From the NCBI RefSeq assembly GCF_017876495.1, contig NZ_JAGIOB010000001.1, forward strand, positions 3,348,001 through 3,412,000: DNA of 64,000 nucleotides. The letters are read 5' to 3'. This document shows, in pieces, positions 52,032 through 60,715 of the stretch. The notes beneath the pieces were generated by a model. It worked only from the letters and a program-made list of their open reading frames with translations, was not told where the DNA came from and made no database searches. The stretch comes from Microlunatus capsulatus (GTDB lineage: Bacteria; Actinomycetota; Actinomycetes; Propionibacteriales; Propionibacteriaceae). Each line of letters opens with the position of its first letter. Within the stretch, counting starts at the first letter, position 1. The translations under genes were made by a program, and so were the position numbers.

Positions 52032-53201
52032 GTGTCCTCCGCCGTCACCCCCGACCGACTCGAGGCCGGCCAGTCCACGCGCTGGCGGGCCCAGGACGGG
52101 CTGCTGCTGGACGTCGACGACCTGCAGGTGGAGTTCCGCACCCGCGAGGGCGTCGCCAAGGCCATCAACGGCGTCTCGTTCGCCCTGCACGAGGGCGAGA
52201 CGCTCGCGATCCTCGGCGAGTCCGGTTCCGGCAAGTCCGTCACCGCCCAGGCCGTCATGGGCATCCTCGACTCCCCGCCCGGCTTCGTCACCGGCGGCCA
52301 GATCCGCTACTGCGGCGAGGACCTGCTCACCATGTCCGAGGAGCAGCGCCGGCAGGTCCGCGGCCCCGAGATCTCGATGGTCTTCCAGGACGCGCTCAGC
52401 TCGCTCAACCCCGTCTTCACCGTGGGCTGGCAGATCGCGGAGATGTTCCGCAAGCACCGCGGGCTCAACAAGTCCGACGCCCAGGAGCAGGCCGTCCGGC
52501 TGATGGAGCGGGTGCAGATCCCGGGCGCCCGGCAGCGCGTCAAGGCCTACCCGCACCAGTTCTCCGGCGGCATGCGGCAGCGGATCATGATCGCGATGGC
52601 CATCGCGCTGGACCCGGCGGTGCTGATCGCCGACGAGCCGACGACGGCGCTGGACGTCACCGTGCAGGCCCAGATCATGGACCTGCTCAAGGAGCTGCAG
52701 GAGGAGCGCCGGATGGGGCTCATCCTCATCACCCACGACCTCGGCGTCGTCGCCGACGTGGCCGACCGGATCGCCGTCATGTACGCCGGCCGGATCGTCG
52801 AGCACGCCGACGTCTTCGACCTCTACGGCCGGCCCGCGCACCCCTACTCCAAGGGGCTGCTGGAGAGCATCCCGCGGCTGGACCAGAAGGGCCACGAGCT
52901 GGCCGCCATCGGCGGGCTGCCGCCGAACCTCATGCGGATCCCCGCGGGCTGCTCGTTCAACCCGCGCTGCCGCTACGCCCAGGACGTCTGCCGGGTCGAC
53001 CCGCCGCCCGCGCTGCGCGACCTCGGCCACCACCGCGGCAGCGCCTGCCACTTCGCCGAGGACGTGCTGGCCGGGACCGCGCAGCAGACCCGGCGCGAGA
53101 TCGACGGCGAGGTGCTGGCAGATCCCGTGGGCACGACGCCGGACCAGGCGACGCCCGCAGACGACTCACGACCCGAAGGACGTGGCAGCTATGCCGGATG
53201 A
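52032..53201 (+). CDS. Oligopeptide ABC transporter ATPase (OppD type)
   Basis: The 389-residue ATPase has Walker A GESGSGKS, signature FSGGMRQR, Walker [13 protein letters not shown] and a C-terminal oligopeptide-binding extension with cysteines ([16 protein letters not shown]...SACHF) that in relatives holds an iron-sulfur or zinc site. It pairs with the OppF-type subunit. GTG 52032 is chosen as it follows GAGGCACCC and begins the non-conserved leader; the ABC domain starts near residue 28. The C-terminal tail (about 30 residues) overlaps the next gene by 11 bp. Confidence 0.93.
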   Translation: MSSAVTPDRLEAGQSTRWRAQDGLLLDVDDLQVEFRTREGVAKAINGVSFALHEGETLAILGESGSGKSVTAQAVMGILDSPPGFVTGGQIRYCGEDLLTMSEEQRRQVRGPEISMVFQDALSSLNPVFTVGWQIAEMFRKHRGLNKSDAQEQAVRLMERVQIPGARQRVKAYPHQFSGGMRQRIMIAMAIALDPAVLIADEPTTALDVTVQAQIMDLLKELQEERRMGLILITHDLGVVADVADRIAVMYAGRIVEHADVFDLYGRPAHPYSKGLLESIPRLDQKGHELAAIGGLPPNLMRIPAGCSFNPRCRYAQDVCRVDPPPALRDLGHHRGSACHFAEDVLAGTAQQTRREIDGEVLADPVGTTPDQATPADDSRPEGRGSYAG

Positions 53202-54216
53202 CGTGATCCTGCAGGCCGAGGGCCTGGTCAAGCACTACCCGATCAAGGCCGGCGTGCTGCGCCGGACGGTCGGGCACGTCAAGGCCGTCGACGGCGTCAG
53301 CTTCGAGCTGCGCCGCGGCGAGACCCTGGGCGTGGTGGGGGAGTCGGGCTGCGGCAAGTCGACGCTCGGCCGGATGCTCATGCGGCTCGAGGAGCCGACG
53401 GCGGGGCAGCTGACGTTCGACGGCGTCGACATGTACGCCCAGCAGGGCGCGGCGATGCGCAAGCTCCGCCGCGACATCCAGATCGTCTTCCAGGACCCCT
53501 ACACGTCGCTGAACCCGCGCAAGACGGTGGGTGACATCATCGGCGAGCCCTTCGAGATCCACCGCGACGTGGTGCCGAAGGGCGGCCGCCGGCGCCGCGT
53601 CCAGGAGCTGCTGGACCTCGTCGGGCTGAACCCGGAGCACATCAACCGCTACCCGCACCAGTTCTCCGGCGGCCAGCGGCAGCGGATCGGGATCGCGCGC
53701 GGCGTGGCCCTCAACCCCAAGGTGCTCATCTGCGACGAGCCGGTCTCGGCGCTCGACGTCTCGGTGCAGGCGCAGGTCGTCAACCTGCTGGAGCGGCTGC
53801 AGGACGAGCTGGGCCTGGCCTACGTCTTCATCGCCCACGACCTCTCGGTCGTGCGGCACATCTCCGACCGGGTCGCCGTCATGTACCTGGGCAGCATCGT
53901 GGAGATCGGGGACGAGGACCAGATCTACTCCCGGCCCACCCACCCCTACACCCAGGCGCTGCTGTCGGCGGTGCCCGTGCCCGACCCGACGCTGCGCGGG
54001 TCCCGGCAGCAGATCAAGCTCGTCGGCGACGTGCCCAGCCCGGCCAACCCGCCCTCGGGCTGCCGCTTCCACACCCGCTGCTTCAAGGCGCAGGACAACT
54101 GCCGCACCGAGGTGCCGGTGCTGGAGCCGCGTCCGGACGGGGTGTCCGCGCACGCCTCGGCGTGCCACTACGCCGCCCCGCTGTCCCTGGTCGGGTCGGA
54201 GTCGCGCTCGGCATAG
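53191..54216 (+). CDS. Oligopeptide ABC transporter ATPase (OppF type)
   Basis: The 341-residue protein has Walker [10 protein letters not shown], signature FSGGQRQR, Walker [13 protein letters not shown] and the C-terminal [17 protein letters not shown]...ACHY cysteine region. It opens with [26 protein letters not shown], typical of OppF. ATG 53191 is chosen because AAGGA lies 10 nt upstream; GTG 53182 would be too close to it. It completes a five-gene peptide importer. mshB begins 11 bp later from its own leaderless promoter. Confidence 0.94.
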   Translation: MPDDVILQAEGLVKHYPIKAGVLRRTVGHVKAVDGVSFELRRGETLGVVGESGCGKSTLGRMLMRLEEPTAGQLTFDGVDMYAQQGAAMRKLRRDIQIVFQDPYTSLNPRKTVGDIIGEPFEIHRDVVPKGGRRRRVQELLDLVGLNPEHINRYPHQFSGGQRQRIGIARGVALNPKVLICDEPVSALDVSVQAQVVNLLERLQDELGLAYVFIAHDLSVVRHISDRVAVMYLGSIVEIGDEDQIYSRPTHPYTQALLSAVPVPDPTLRGSRQQIKLVGDVPSPANPPSGCRFHTRCFKAQDNCRTEVPVLEPRPDGVSAHASACHYAAPLSLVGSESRSA

Positions 54217-54219
54217 GGT
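54214..54219 (+). promoter_or_regulatory. -10 box (TAGGGT) of mshB, leaderless
   Basis: TAGGGT ends 7 nt before GTG 54227. The box starts within the stop codon region of the OppF-type gene and overlaps an alternative GTG at 54218. Confidence 0.55.
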
Positions 54220-54226
54220 GTGGGCC

Positions 54227-55147
54227 GTGACTGCGACCGCGACGGCGGACCGGCGGCTGATGCTGGTCCACGCCCACCCCGACGACGAGACCATCGGCAA
54301 CGGGGTCACCATGGCCCGCTACGCCGCCGAGGGGGCCGGCGTCACCCTGGTGACCTGCACCCTGGGCGAGGAGGGCGAGGTCCTCGTCCCCGCGCTGGAG
54401 CACCTGGGGGCCGAGCACGACGACAACCTCGGGCCGACGCGGCTCGAGGAGCTCGAGAAGGCCATGGCCGCGCTCGGGATCACCGACTTCGTGCGGCTCG
54501 GCGGCGACTACCGCTTCCGCGACTCCGGGATGGCCTACGACGACCAGCGCCGCGCCGTCGCCCGCGACGTGCTCCGCGACGGCATCTTCTGGACCGCCGA
54601 CCTGCTCGAGGCGACGAACGAGCTGGTGCCGCTGATCCGCGACCGGCGCCCGCATGTGCTGGTCACCTACGACGAGAACGGCGCCTACGGCCACCCCGAC
54701 CACGTCCAGGCGCACCGGGTCGCGATGTACGGCTACGTGCTCGCCGGCATCCCCTCCTACCGGCCCGACCTGGGCGAGGCCTGGTCCGTGCCGCGGGTGC
54801 TGTGGAACACGATGAGCCGCACCCGGCTGCGCGAGGCCGTCGCCAAGCTGCGGGCGGCCGGGGACACCGAGAGCTTCGCCGACTGGGGCCTGGAGCCCGA
54901 CGACGCGCCCACCGGTCCCGAGGACGAGGGCATCGCGGCCGAGATCACCAGCCCGGAGCACGTCGACGCGAAGCTCGCGGCGATGCGCGCCCACGCCACC
55001 CAGATCACCGAGGACGGGCCCTTCTTCGCCGGGACCGCGGTGCTCGGCCACGCGATGTGGGCCACCGAGGACTACCGGTTCGTGGCCGGCACGCCGTTCC
55101 CCGCGGCCGACGGCCCCGCCGACGACCTGTTCGCCGGCCTGGTCTGA
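54227..55147 (+). CDS. mshB: GlcNAc-Ins deacetylase of mycothiol synthesis
   Basis: The 306-residue zinc deacetylase has the LmbE motif AHPDDE (zinc ligands His17 and Asp20) and the third ligand His156 in GAYGHPDHVQAHR. MshB removes the acetyl group from 1-O-(2-acetamido-glucopyranosyl)-myo-inositol, the second dedicated step to mycothiol. TLGEEGEVLVPALEHLGAEHDDNLG and the ending DYRFVAG support MshB over the conjugate amidase Mca. The start is set by the TAGGGT box 7 nt upstream. Confidence 0.93.
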   Translation: MTATATADRRLMLVHAHPDDETIGNGVTMARYAAEGAGVTLVTCTLGEEGEVLVPALEHLGAEHDDNLGPTRLEELEKAMAALGITDFVRLGGDYRFRDSGMAYDDQRRAVARDVLRDGIFWTADLLEATNELVPLIRDRRPHVLVTYDENGAYGHPDHVQAHRVAMYGYVLAGIPSYRPDLGEAWSVPRVLWNTMSRTRLREAVAKLRAAGDTESFADWGLEPDDAPTGPEDEGIAAEITSPEHVDAKLAAMRAHATQITEDGPFFAGTAVLGHAMWATEDYRFVAGTPFPAADGPADDLFAGLV

Positions 55148-55196
55148 GGCCGCAAGGGCGCTGCTCGTGAGGGCGGGCGCGGTCACCCCGCTCACG

Positions 55197-55202
55197 TAGG
55201 AT
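55197..55202 (+). promoter_or_regulatory. -10 box (TAGGAT) before the VanW-family gene
   Basis: TAGGAT would start transcription near 55209, leaving a 32-nt leader with GAGG before GTG 55241. Confidence 0.4.
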
Positions 55203-55240
55203 GCGGGTCGCCCGCCCGCCGACCGACCCGAGGTAGACCC

Positions 55241-57109
55241 GTGAGCAGCCCCACGCCCGACGACACGAGCCCCGACCCGACGACGATCCGCCCGGCCACG
55301 GCCGGACCCGGGGGCGCCGGCGCGGACGTCCCGTCGGCGGCCGAGACCACCCTCGTCCGCAGCCCCGGCGGCGTCCCCCTCGAGGACGGCGCGGGCACCG
55401 GGACCACCGGAGGCCGGGGTCGCGGCCGGCGCACCGGGCTGCTCGTGCTCGGCGGCCTGGCCGCTCTCGTGCTGGTGCTCTACGTGGTCGGCTACCTCGT
55501 GACCGGGGACAAGCTGCCCCGCGACGCCTCCGTCTCCGGGGTCGCCGTCGGCGGCCTCAGCACCAGCGCCGCGGCCGAGCGGCTGAGCGCCGAGCTCGGA
55601 CCCCGGGCCGCGGAGCCGGTCGCCCTGCGCGCCGGCGACCGGGAGGCCGAGCTCGACCCGGCGGAGGCCGGGCTGTCCCTCGACGTCGACGCGAGCCTGG
55701 ACGCCGCCGGCGGGGGTCGCAGCCTCGACCCGCGGGCGATCTGGCGCGTGCTGACGGGCGGGTCCCCGACCGCCGCCGTCCCGGCCGTCGACGAGGCCGC
55801 CCTCACCGCGGCCGTCGCCGCCGTGGCCGACGACCTGGACCGCGAGCCGACGAACGCCGGGCTCGCCTACGACGGCACCGACGTCGAGCTGACGAAGGCC
55901 GCCGAGGGTCTGGCCGTCGACCGGGAGCAGGCCGCCGAGGCCGTCCGCGACGGCTACCTCGGGGACGCGCCCGTCGAGCTGCCGGCGGCGACGAGCGCCC
56001 CGCTGGTCACCACGGCGGAGGCGGAGCAGGTGCGCGAGGAGTACGCCGAGCCGGCGGTGTCGGGCCCGGTCCGCGTCGACGCGGGCGGGGCCGGGTCCTT
56101 CCGGGTCACCCCGGCGATGATCGCGGCGGCGCTGACCTTCGCCGAGCGCGACGGCGCCCTGGTCCCCGCCCTCGACGCGGCCGCGCTGCGCAAGGCGGCC
56201 GACGACGCCGTCGACGAGGTCGAGCTGGACGAGCCGCGCGACGCCACCGTCAAGATCTCCGGCGGCAAGCCGGTGGTCGTGCCGGCCGTCGACGGCACCA
56301 CGGTCAGCGCGAAGGCCCTCGCCGCCGCCGTCGAGCCGGCCCTGACGAAGTCCGGCGACGAGCGGACCGCCGAGGTCGAGCTCGGCGGGGAGAAGGCCGA
56401 CTTCACGACCGAGGACGCGGAGGAGCTGGGCATCACGGAGGTGACGGGGGAGTACACGACCTACTTCCCCTACGCCGAGTACCGCAACGTCAACATCGGC
56501 CGGGCCGCCGAGCTCATCAACGGCACGGTGCTGAAGCCCGGCGAGACGTTCTCCCTCAACCGCGTGGTCGGCGAGCGCACCGCCGAGAACGGCTTCACCG
56601 AGGGCTTCATCATCTCCGGCGGCAAGTTCAAGCGCGAGCTCGGCGGCGGGGTGTCCCAGAGCGCGACGACCACCTACAACGCGATGTTCTTCGCCGGGCT
56701 GAAGGACGTCGAGCACCAGCCGCACACCCTCTACATCGACCGCTACCCGCCGGGCCGCGAGGCGACGGTGGCGTGGCCGAACCTCGACCTGCGGTTCACC
56801 AACGACACGAAGTACGGGGTGCTGGTGCAGGCGAGCACGGTCAAGGCCACCGGCAGCAGCCGCGGCTCGATCACCGTGAAGATGTGGTCGACGAAGACCT
56901 GGGACAAGGTGGAGTCGACGACGCCGGCGAAGTCGAACTACACCACCGGCCGCGACATCACCGACGACTCGCCCTCCTGCGAGCCGCAGGCCCCGGCCCA
57001 GGGCTTCGACGTCAGCTACAGCCGGCTGTTCTACCGCGACGGCGAGGTCGCCAAGCGGCAGAACTTCTCCTGGCGCTACGGCCCCACCGACCGGATCAGC
57101 TGCGGCTGA
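55241..57109 (+). CDS. VanW-family membrane-anchored cell-wall protein
   Basis: The 622-residue protein has a 60-residue Pro/Thr/Gly-rich cytoplasmic part, RGRRTG and one membrane helix (about 66-87). Two peptidoglycan-binding-4 type domains follow (about 100-200 and 265-390, with LAYDGTDVELTKAAEGLAVDREQ and VKISGGKPVVVPAVDGTTVS). A VanW domain (about 405-540) contains YTTYFPYAEYRNVNI, LKPGETFSLNRVVGERTAENGF and GGGVSQSATTTYNAMFFAG. Two C-terminal cysteines may pair. VanW proteins occur at the cell envelope; their catalytic role is not established. A repeat-rich stretch follows the gene. Confidence 0.9.
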   Translation: MSSPTPDDTSPDPTTIRPATAGPGGAGADVPSAAETTLVRSPGGVPLEDGAGTGTTGGRGRGRRTGLLVLGGLAALVLVLYVVGYLVTGDKLPRDASVSGVAVGGLSTSAAAERLSAELGPRAAEPVALRAGDREAELDPAEAGLSLDVDASLDAAGGGRSLDPRAIWRVLTGGSPTAAVPAVDEAALTAAVAAVADDLDREPTNAGLAYDGTDVELTKAAEGLAVDREQAAEAVRDGYLGDAPVELPAATSAPLVTTAEAEQVREEYAEPAVSGPVRVDAGGAGSFRVTPAMIAAALTFAERDGALVPALDAAALRKAADDAVDEVELDEPRDATVKISGGKPVVVPAVDGTTVSAKALAAAVEPALTKSGDERTAEVELGGEKADFTTEDAEELGITEVTGEYTTYFPYAEYRNVNIGRAAELINGTVLKPGETFSLNRVVGERTAENGFTEGFIISGGKFKRELGGGVSQSATTTYNAMFFAGLKDVEHQPHTLYIDRYPPGREATVAWPNLDLRFTNDTKYGVLVQASTVKATGSSRGSITVKMWSTKTWDKVESTTPAKSNYTTGRDITDDSPSCEPQAPAQGFDVSYSRLFYRDGEVAKRQNFSWRYGPTDRISCG

Positions 57110-57161
57110 CGCCCCGGCTCGCCTGGCTGGAACCCCGCTCCCTGATCCAGCCCGCCCCGCT

Positions 57162-57235
57162 CCCTGAGCCCGTCGAAGGGCGCGGTGCCGAGTTCCGCTC
57201 CCTGAGCCTGTCGAAGGGCCTTCGACGAGCTCAGG
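57162..57235. repeat. Two copies of the CCCTGAGCCTGTCGAAGGG dispersed repeat
   Basis: One copy lies at 57162-57180 (one mismatch) and one at 57200-57218. The second is followed directly by an inverted, 15-of-17 matching arm (57219-57235), forming a hairpin between the convergent vanW-type and GNAT genes. The same core occurs at 40282-40319. Confidence 0.75.
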
Positions 57236-57258
57236 CGGCGGTGGTGAGCGCGAGTCCC

Positions 57259-58215
57259 TCACCCCGGCGGGGCGAGGTAGCGGTAGCTGTGGTGCTGCCG
57301 GAACCCCAGCCGGGCGTAGGCGGCGTGGGCGTCGGCGTTCTCCGCGGCGACCTGCAGGTAGGCGTAGCGGGCGCCGTGCCGCGCGGCCCAGTGCCCCAGC
57401 CGGCCCAGTACCGCGGTGGCCAGGCCCTGACGGCGGTGCTCGGGCCGGGTCCACAGCGCGGCGCAGCCCAGCCACGCACCGCTGAGGTGGCCGCGGCCGA
57501 TGGCGGTGGGCCGGTCGGGGTCGCCCGTCGAGCCGAAGGCGCGGGGCGGGTGGCCGGCCAGCACCAGCCGGACCAGGCCCGGGTCGGCGTCGGTCGGCCG
57601 GCTCTCGGCGTACGCGTCCCACCAGCCCACCTCGAGGTCGAGGCTGACCCGGGCCCGGGGGTCGGGCGGCGTCGTGCCCAGCAGGTCGGCCAGCCGGACG
57701 GCGAGCACGTCGGTGGGCACGTAGGCGTCGACCCAGCCCAGCGCCCGCAGCGCGGCCTCGGGCTCGCCGCCGTCGACGACCGAGGCGAGCGGGTCGATCC
57801 CGTGCGCGGCGGCGTGCGCCACCACGGCCCGTGCGGCCTCCGCGACGGGCACCCCGGGGTCGCCGACGGCGTGCGCGCTGTTCGCCCGGCCGGTGAAGCC
57901 GCCGCCGGCGCGCAGCGTCCACTCCCCGAGGGGCTCGGCCAGGGCCAGCCAGCCGGGGACGGCGAGGTGCTCCAGCTCGTCGGAGCCGGTCCGCTCCGGC
58001 GGCGGTCCGCCGGCGGCCGCGGGGGCGCGGCGGGCCAGCAGCACGGTCGAGCGGTCGACGACGTGCACCCGGCCGTCCGCGGTCCCGAGGTGCACGTGGC
58101 CCGGGGCGAGGCGGTCGACCCAGCCCGTCACGTCGGTCGCGGAGCCGTCGGGCAGCCGGTGCCGGACCACCCAGCGCTGGCCGGGGGCGGCGGGGGTCAG
58201 CGGGTCGGCGGGCAT
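57259..58215 (-). CDS. GNAT acetyltransferase with N-terminal SH3-like domain (Rv0428c type)
   Basis: The 318-residue protein has an N-terminal SH3-like barrel (about 12-66, RWVVRHRLPDGSATDVTGWVDRLAPGHVHL...DRSTVLLARRAP) and a C-terminal GNAT domain with the acetyl-CoA loop RPEHRRQGLATAVLGRLG and AAENADAHAAYARLGFRQHHSYRYL. This arrangement is that of mycobacterial Rv0428c. The acetyl acceptor is unknown. ATG 58215 gives the normal domain start; longer frames enter the fdxA promoter region. It is divergent from fdxA. Confidence 0.88.
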   Translation of the reverse strand: MPADPLTPAAPGQRWVVRHRLPDGSATDVTGWVDRLAPGHVHLGTADGRVHVVDRSTVLLARRAPAAAGGPPPERTGSDELEHLAVPGWLALAEPLGEWTLRAGGGFTGRANSAHAVGDPGVPVAEAARAVVAHAAAHGIDPLASVVDGGEPEAALRALGWVDAYVPTDVLAVRLADLLGTTPPDPRARVSLDLEVGWWDAYAESRPTDADPGLVRLVLAGHPPRAFGSTGDPDRPTAIGRGHLSGAWLGCAALWTRPEHRRQGLATAVLGRLGHWAARHGARYAYLQVAAENADAHAAYARLGFRQHHSYRYLAPPG

Positions 58216-58363
58216 CGGGTCCGTTCCGTAGGTCAGCCTCAGTGGAGGGCGTGCGCCCGGGGAGGCGATACTAGGCGGGCGCGACCGGTCCGCCGGAGCG
58301 CCCGCGCCAGATCCCGGGTCCCGGCCCGGCCCGCACACCCCGGAACGAAAGAGGAGTGACCTC

Positions 58364-58690
58364 GTGACGTACGTCATCGCCCAGCCCTGCGTGGACCTGA
58401 AGGACCGGGCCTGCGTCGAGGAGTGTCCTGTCGACTGCATCTACGAGGGCAAGCGGATGCTCTACATCCACCCGGACGAGTGCGTGGACTGCGGCGCGTG
58501 CGAGCCCGTCTGCCCGGTCGAGGCGATCTTCTACGAGGACGACACGCCCGAGGAGTGGAAGCCCTACTACAACGCCAACGTCGAGTTCTTCGACGACCTC
58601 GGCTCGCCGGGCGGCGCCGCCAAGATGGGCGTCGTCGACAAGGACCACCCGCTGGTCGCCGCGCTGCCGCCGCAGGAGCACGACGAGTGA
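58364..58690 (+). CDS. fdxA: 7Fe ferredoxin
   Basis: The 108-residue protein is a 7Fe (3Fe-4S plus 4Fe-4S) ferredoxin with cysteines at 9, 17, 21 and 25 and at 40, 43, 46 and 50 (CVDCGACEPVCP). The C-terminal extension EEWKPYYNANVEFFDDLGSPGGA is typical of the actinobacterial FdxA/FdxC. It is a cytoplasmic electron carrier, for example for cytochromes P450 or oxidoreductases. GTG 58364 is preceded by AGGAG. fdxA followed by dapC is the order I recall from M. tuberculosis. Confidence 0.95.
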   Translation: MTYVIAQPCVDLKDRACVEECPVDCIYEGKRMLYIHPDECVDCGACEPVCPVEAIFYEDDTPEEWKPYYNANVEFFDDLGSPGGAAKMGVVDKDHPLVAALPPQEHDE

Positions 58691-58749
58691 CGGCTGCCCC
58701 CGCAGCGGCGGCCACCCGGCCCGGGCGTCGGGCCGGAGCGACGTCGTGA
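58687..58749 (+). other. 20-codon ORF bridging fdxA and dapC
   Basis: A GTG overlapping the fdxA stop (GTGA) opens a 20-codon frame whose own stop overlaps the dapC GTG (GTGA). It encodes an Ala/Arg-rich peptide with no recognisable feature. It may carry ribosomes from fdxA to dapC; chance is also possible. Confidence 0.35.
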
Positions 58750-59837
58750 GCCTCGCGGCCGGGCTGCCCGACTTCCCCTGGGACACCCTGGCCGCGGCCA
58801 AGGCCCGTGCCGCCGCGCACCCGGGTGGTCTCGTCGACCTCTCGGTCGGCACCCCCGTCGACCCGACGCCGGAGCTGGGCCGCCGCGCCCTCGCGGCGTC
58901 CGCCGACAGCCCGGGCTACCCGCAGACGGCGGGCACGCCGGAGCTGCGGCAGGCGATGGCCGACTACCTCGCCCGGCGCTGGGGCGCCGCGGTGCCGCCG
59001 GCCGCCACCCTGCCCGTGATCGGCACCAAGGAGCTCGTCGCCTGGCTGCCCACCCTGCTGGGGCTCGGGCCCGACGACCTCGTCGTGCTGCCCTCGACGG
59101 CGTACCCGACCTACCTCGTCGGCGCCCGCATCGCGGGCTGCCGCACCCTCGCCGTCGACGACCCGGCCGAGCTCGGCGACGAGCGGCCCGCCCTGGTCTG
59201 GCTCAACTCCCCGTCCAACCCGACGGGGGAGGTGCTCGCGCCCGCGGTGCTCGCCGCCCGGGTGGCCTGGGCCCGCGAGCGCGGCGCGCTGGTCGCCTCC
59301 GACGAGTGCTACGGCGAGTTCGGCTGGGAGGCCGAGCCGGTCTCGGTGCTGCACCCCGACGTCAGCGGCGGCGACCACCGCGGCCTGCTGGCCCTGCACT
59401 CGCTGTCCAAGCGCTCCAACCTCGCCGGCTACCGGGCCGGCTTCGTCGCAGGGGACCCGGCCGTGGTCGCCGAGCTGCTGGCCGTCCGCAAGCACGCCGG
59501 GATGATCGTGCCGCGGCCCGTGCAGGACGCGATGGCCGCCCTGCTGGCCGACGACGAGCACGTCGTGCAGCAGCGCGCCCGCTACGCCGCCCGGCGCCAG
59601 GTGCTCCGGCCCGCGCTCGAGGCGGCCGGCTTCCGCGTGGAGCACTCCGAGGCCGGGCTCTACCTGTGGGCCACCCGCGACGAGGACGGCCGGGCGTCGG
59701 TCGAGCTGCTCGCCGACCACGGGGTCCTCGCGGCCCCCGGTGACTTCTACGGCGAGGCGGCCGCCCGGCACGTGCGGGTCGCCCTGACCGCGACCGACGA
59801 GCGCGTCGCCGCAGCCGCCGCGCGGCTGCTGGGCTGA
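58746..59837 (+). CDS. dapC: N-succinyldiaminopimelate aminotransferase
   Basis: The 363-residue class I aminotransferase has the PLP lysine in SLSKRSNLAGYRAGF, LNSPSNPTGEV and the carboxylate-binding Arg in HVRVALT. ECYGEFGWEAEPVSVLHPDV is characteristic of DapC. It makes N-succinyl-diaminopimelate in the succinylase branch of lysine/DAP synthesis. dapD and dapE of the same branch lie 1-3 kb away, and fdxA is directly upstream. GTG 58746 overlaps the stop of the 20-codon bridge ORF. Confidence 0.94.
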   Translation: MSLAAGLPDFPWDTLAAAKARAAAHPGGLVDLSVGTPVDPTPELGRRALAASADSPGYPQTAGTPELRQAMADYLARRWGAAVPPAATLPVIGTKELVAWLPTLLGLGPDDLVVLPSTAYPTYLVGARIAGCRTLAVDDPAELGDERPALVWLNSPSNPTGEVLAPAVLAARVAWARERGALVASDECYGEFGWEAEPVSVLHPDVSGGDHRGLLALHSLSKRSNLAGYRAGFVAGDPAVVAELLAVRKHAGMIVPRPVQDAMAALLADDEHVVQQRARYAARRQVLRPALEAAGFRVEHSEAGLYLWATRDEDGRASVELLADHGVLAAPGDFYGEAAARHVRVALTATDERVAAAAARLLG

Positions 59838-59852
59838 GCCCGGTCCTGCCGC

Positions 59853-60713
59853 TCAGCGCACGGTGATGGTGACCGTGCGCGGGCGCTCGGCGGGGCTGGC
59901 CGCGTCGGCCCAGGTGGGCAGGTCCGGCCCGCCCGTCCGCCAGACGCGGCCGAGCGTCTCCACCTGCACCACGCCGAACGTCGAGGCGTTCGCCACCGCG
60001 TGCGCCGCGCTGGCCCAGGCCAGGGCGTCGCTGCGGGCCTCGACGGTGACCACGGCGCCGTCCCGGGCCGGCTGCACGCGGCGGCCCAGCGTCCGGCCGA
60101 GCGAGGCCGCCAGGCCCTCCGCGTCGCCGTCGGCGTCCTGCCGCTCGAGGCAGCTGAACGCGGCGGCCGACTGCCCGGTCAGCGCGCTGGCCAGCACCCG
60201 GCCGTCGGCCTCGTGGTCGCGGTAGGCCTCGGGGTAGCCGCTGCGCTGGACCGCCTGGGCGACGTCGTTGATGTCGCCGCTCTCCCAGCCGTCGACCTTC
60301 ACCAGCGCGTCGTAGAACTTGCCGGTGGCGTAGTAGGGGTCCTGCAGCTCCTCGACCGAGCCCCAGCCCTGCGACGGCCGCTGCTGGAACAGCCCCACCG
60401 AGTCGCGGTCTCCGTAGTCGAGGTTGCGGATGCCCGTCTCCTGGTAGACGGTCGCCATCGCGATGGAGGCGGCGCGCGGGGCCAGCCCGCGCCGCACGGA
60501 CAGGCCGACGATGATCGCCGTCAGCCGGGCCTGCTCCAGGTCGAGCGCGACGGAGCGCTCGCCCGCCGTGGCCACGCAGCGCTGCCGCTGCGGGACGGGG
60601 GACACGGTGCCGCGGTCGCGCAGCAGGTTCACCCCGGCCACGGCGGCGCCGACCAGCAGCACCACGGCGACGACGAGGCAGCCCACCCCGAGGGGCGTCG
60701 GTCGGGTCGCCAC
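59853..60713 (-). CDS. Membrane-anchored lysozyme-fold protein of unknown activity
   Basis: The 286-residue protein has an N-terminal membrane helix (about 9-28), a CVATAGERSVALDLEQA stretch and a lysozyme-like region. ATVYQETGIRNLDYGDRDSVGLFQQRPSQGWGS places a Glu where lytic transglycosylases have the catalytic one, and YYATGKFYDALVKVDGW and AQAVQRSGYPEAY are as in NlpC/transglycosylase-like actinobacterial proteins. The C-terminal 100 residues are a separate domain. It starts 2 bp after the dapD stop, so a DAP-synthesis gene and a peptidoglycan-directed protein share one transcript. The activity itself is unproven. Confidence 0.8.
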   Translation of the reverse strand: MATRPTPLGVGCLVVAVVLLVGAAVAGVNLLRDRGTVSPVPQRQRCVATAGERSVALDLEQARLTAIIVGLSVRRGLAPRAASIAMATVYQETGIRNLDYGDRDSVGLFQQRPSQGWGSVEELQDPYYATGKFYDALVKVDGWESGDINDVAQAVQRSGYPEAYRDHEADGRVLASALTGQSAAAFSCLERQDADGDAEGLAASLGRTLGRRVQPARDGAVVTVEARSDALAWASAAHAVANASTFGVVQVETLGRVWRTGGPDLPTWADAASPAERPRTVTITVR

Positions 60714-60715
60714 GC

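Noticed and set aside
54083-57922. A 1,279-codon minus-strand open frame over mshB and the VanW gene
   Set aside because: It has shadow composition and lies opposite two well-supported genes; no start signal or recognisable motif.
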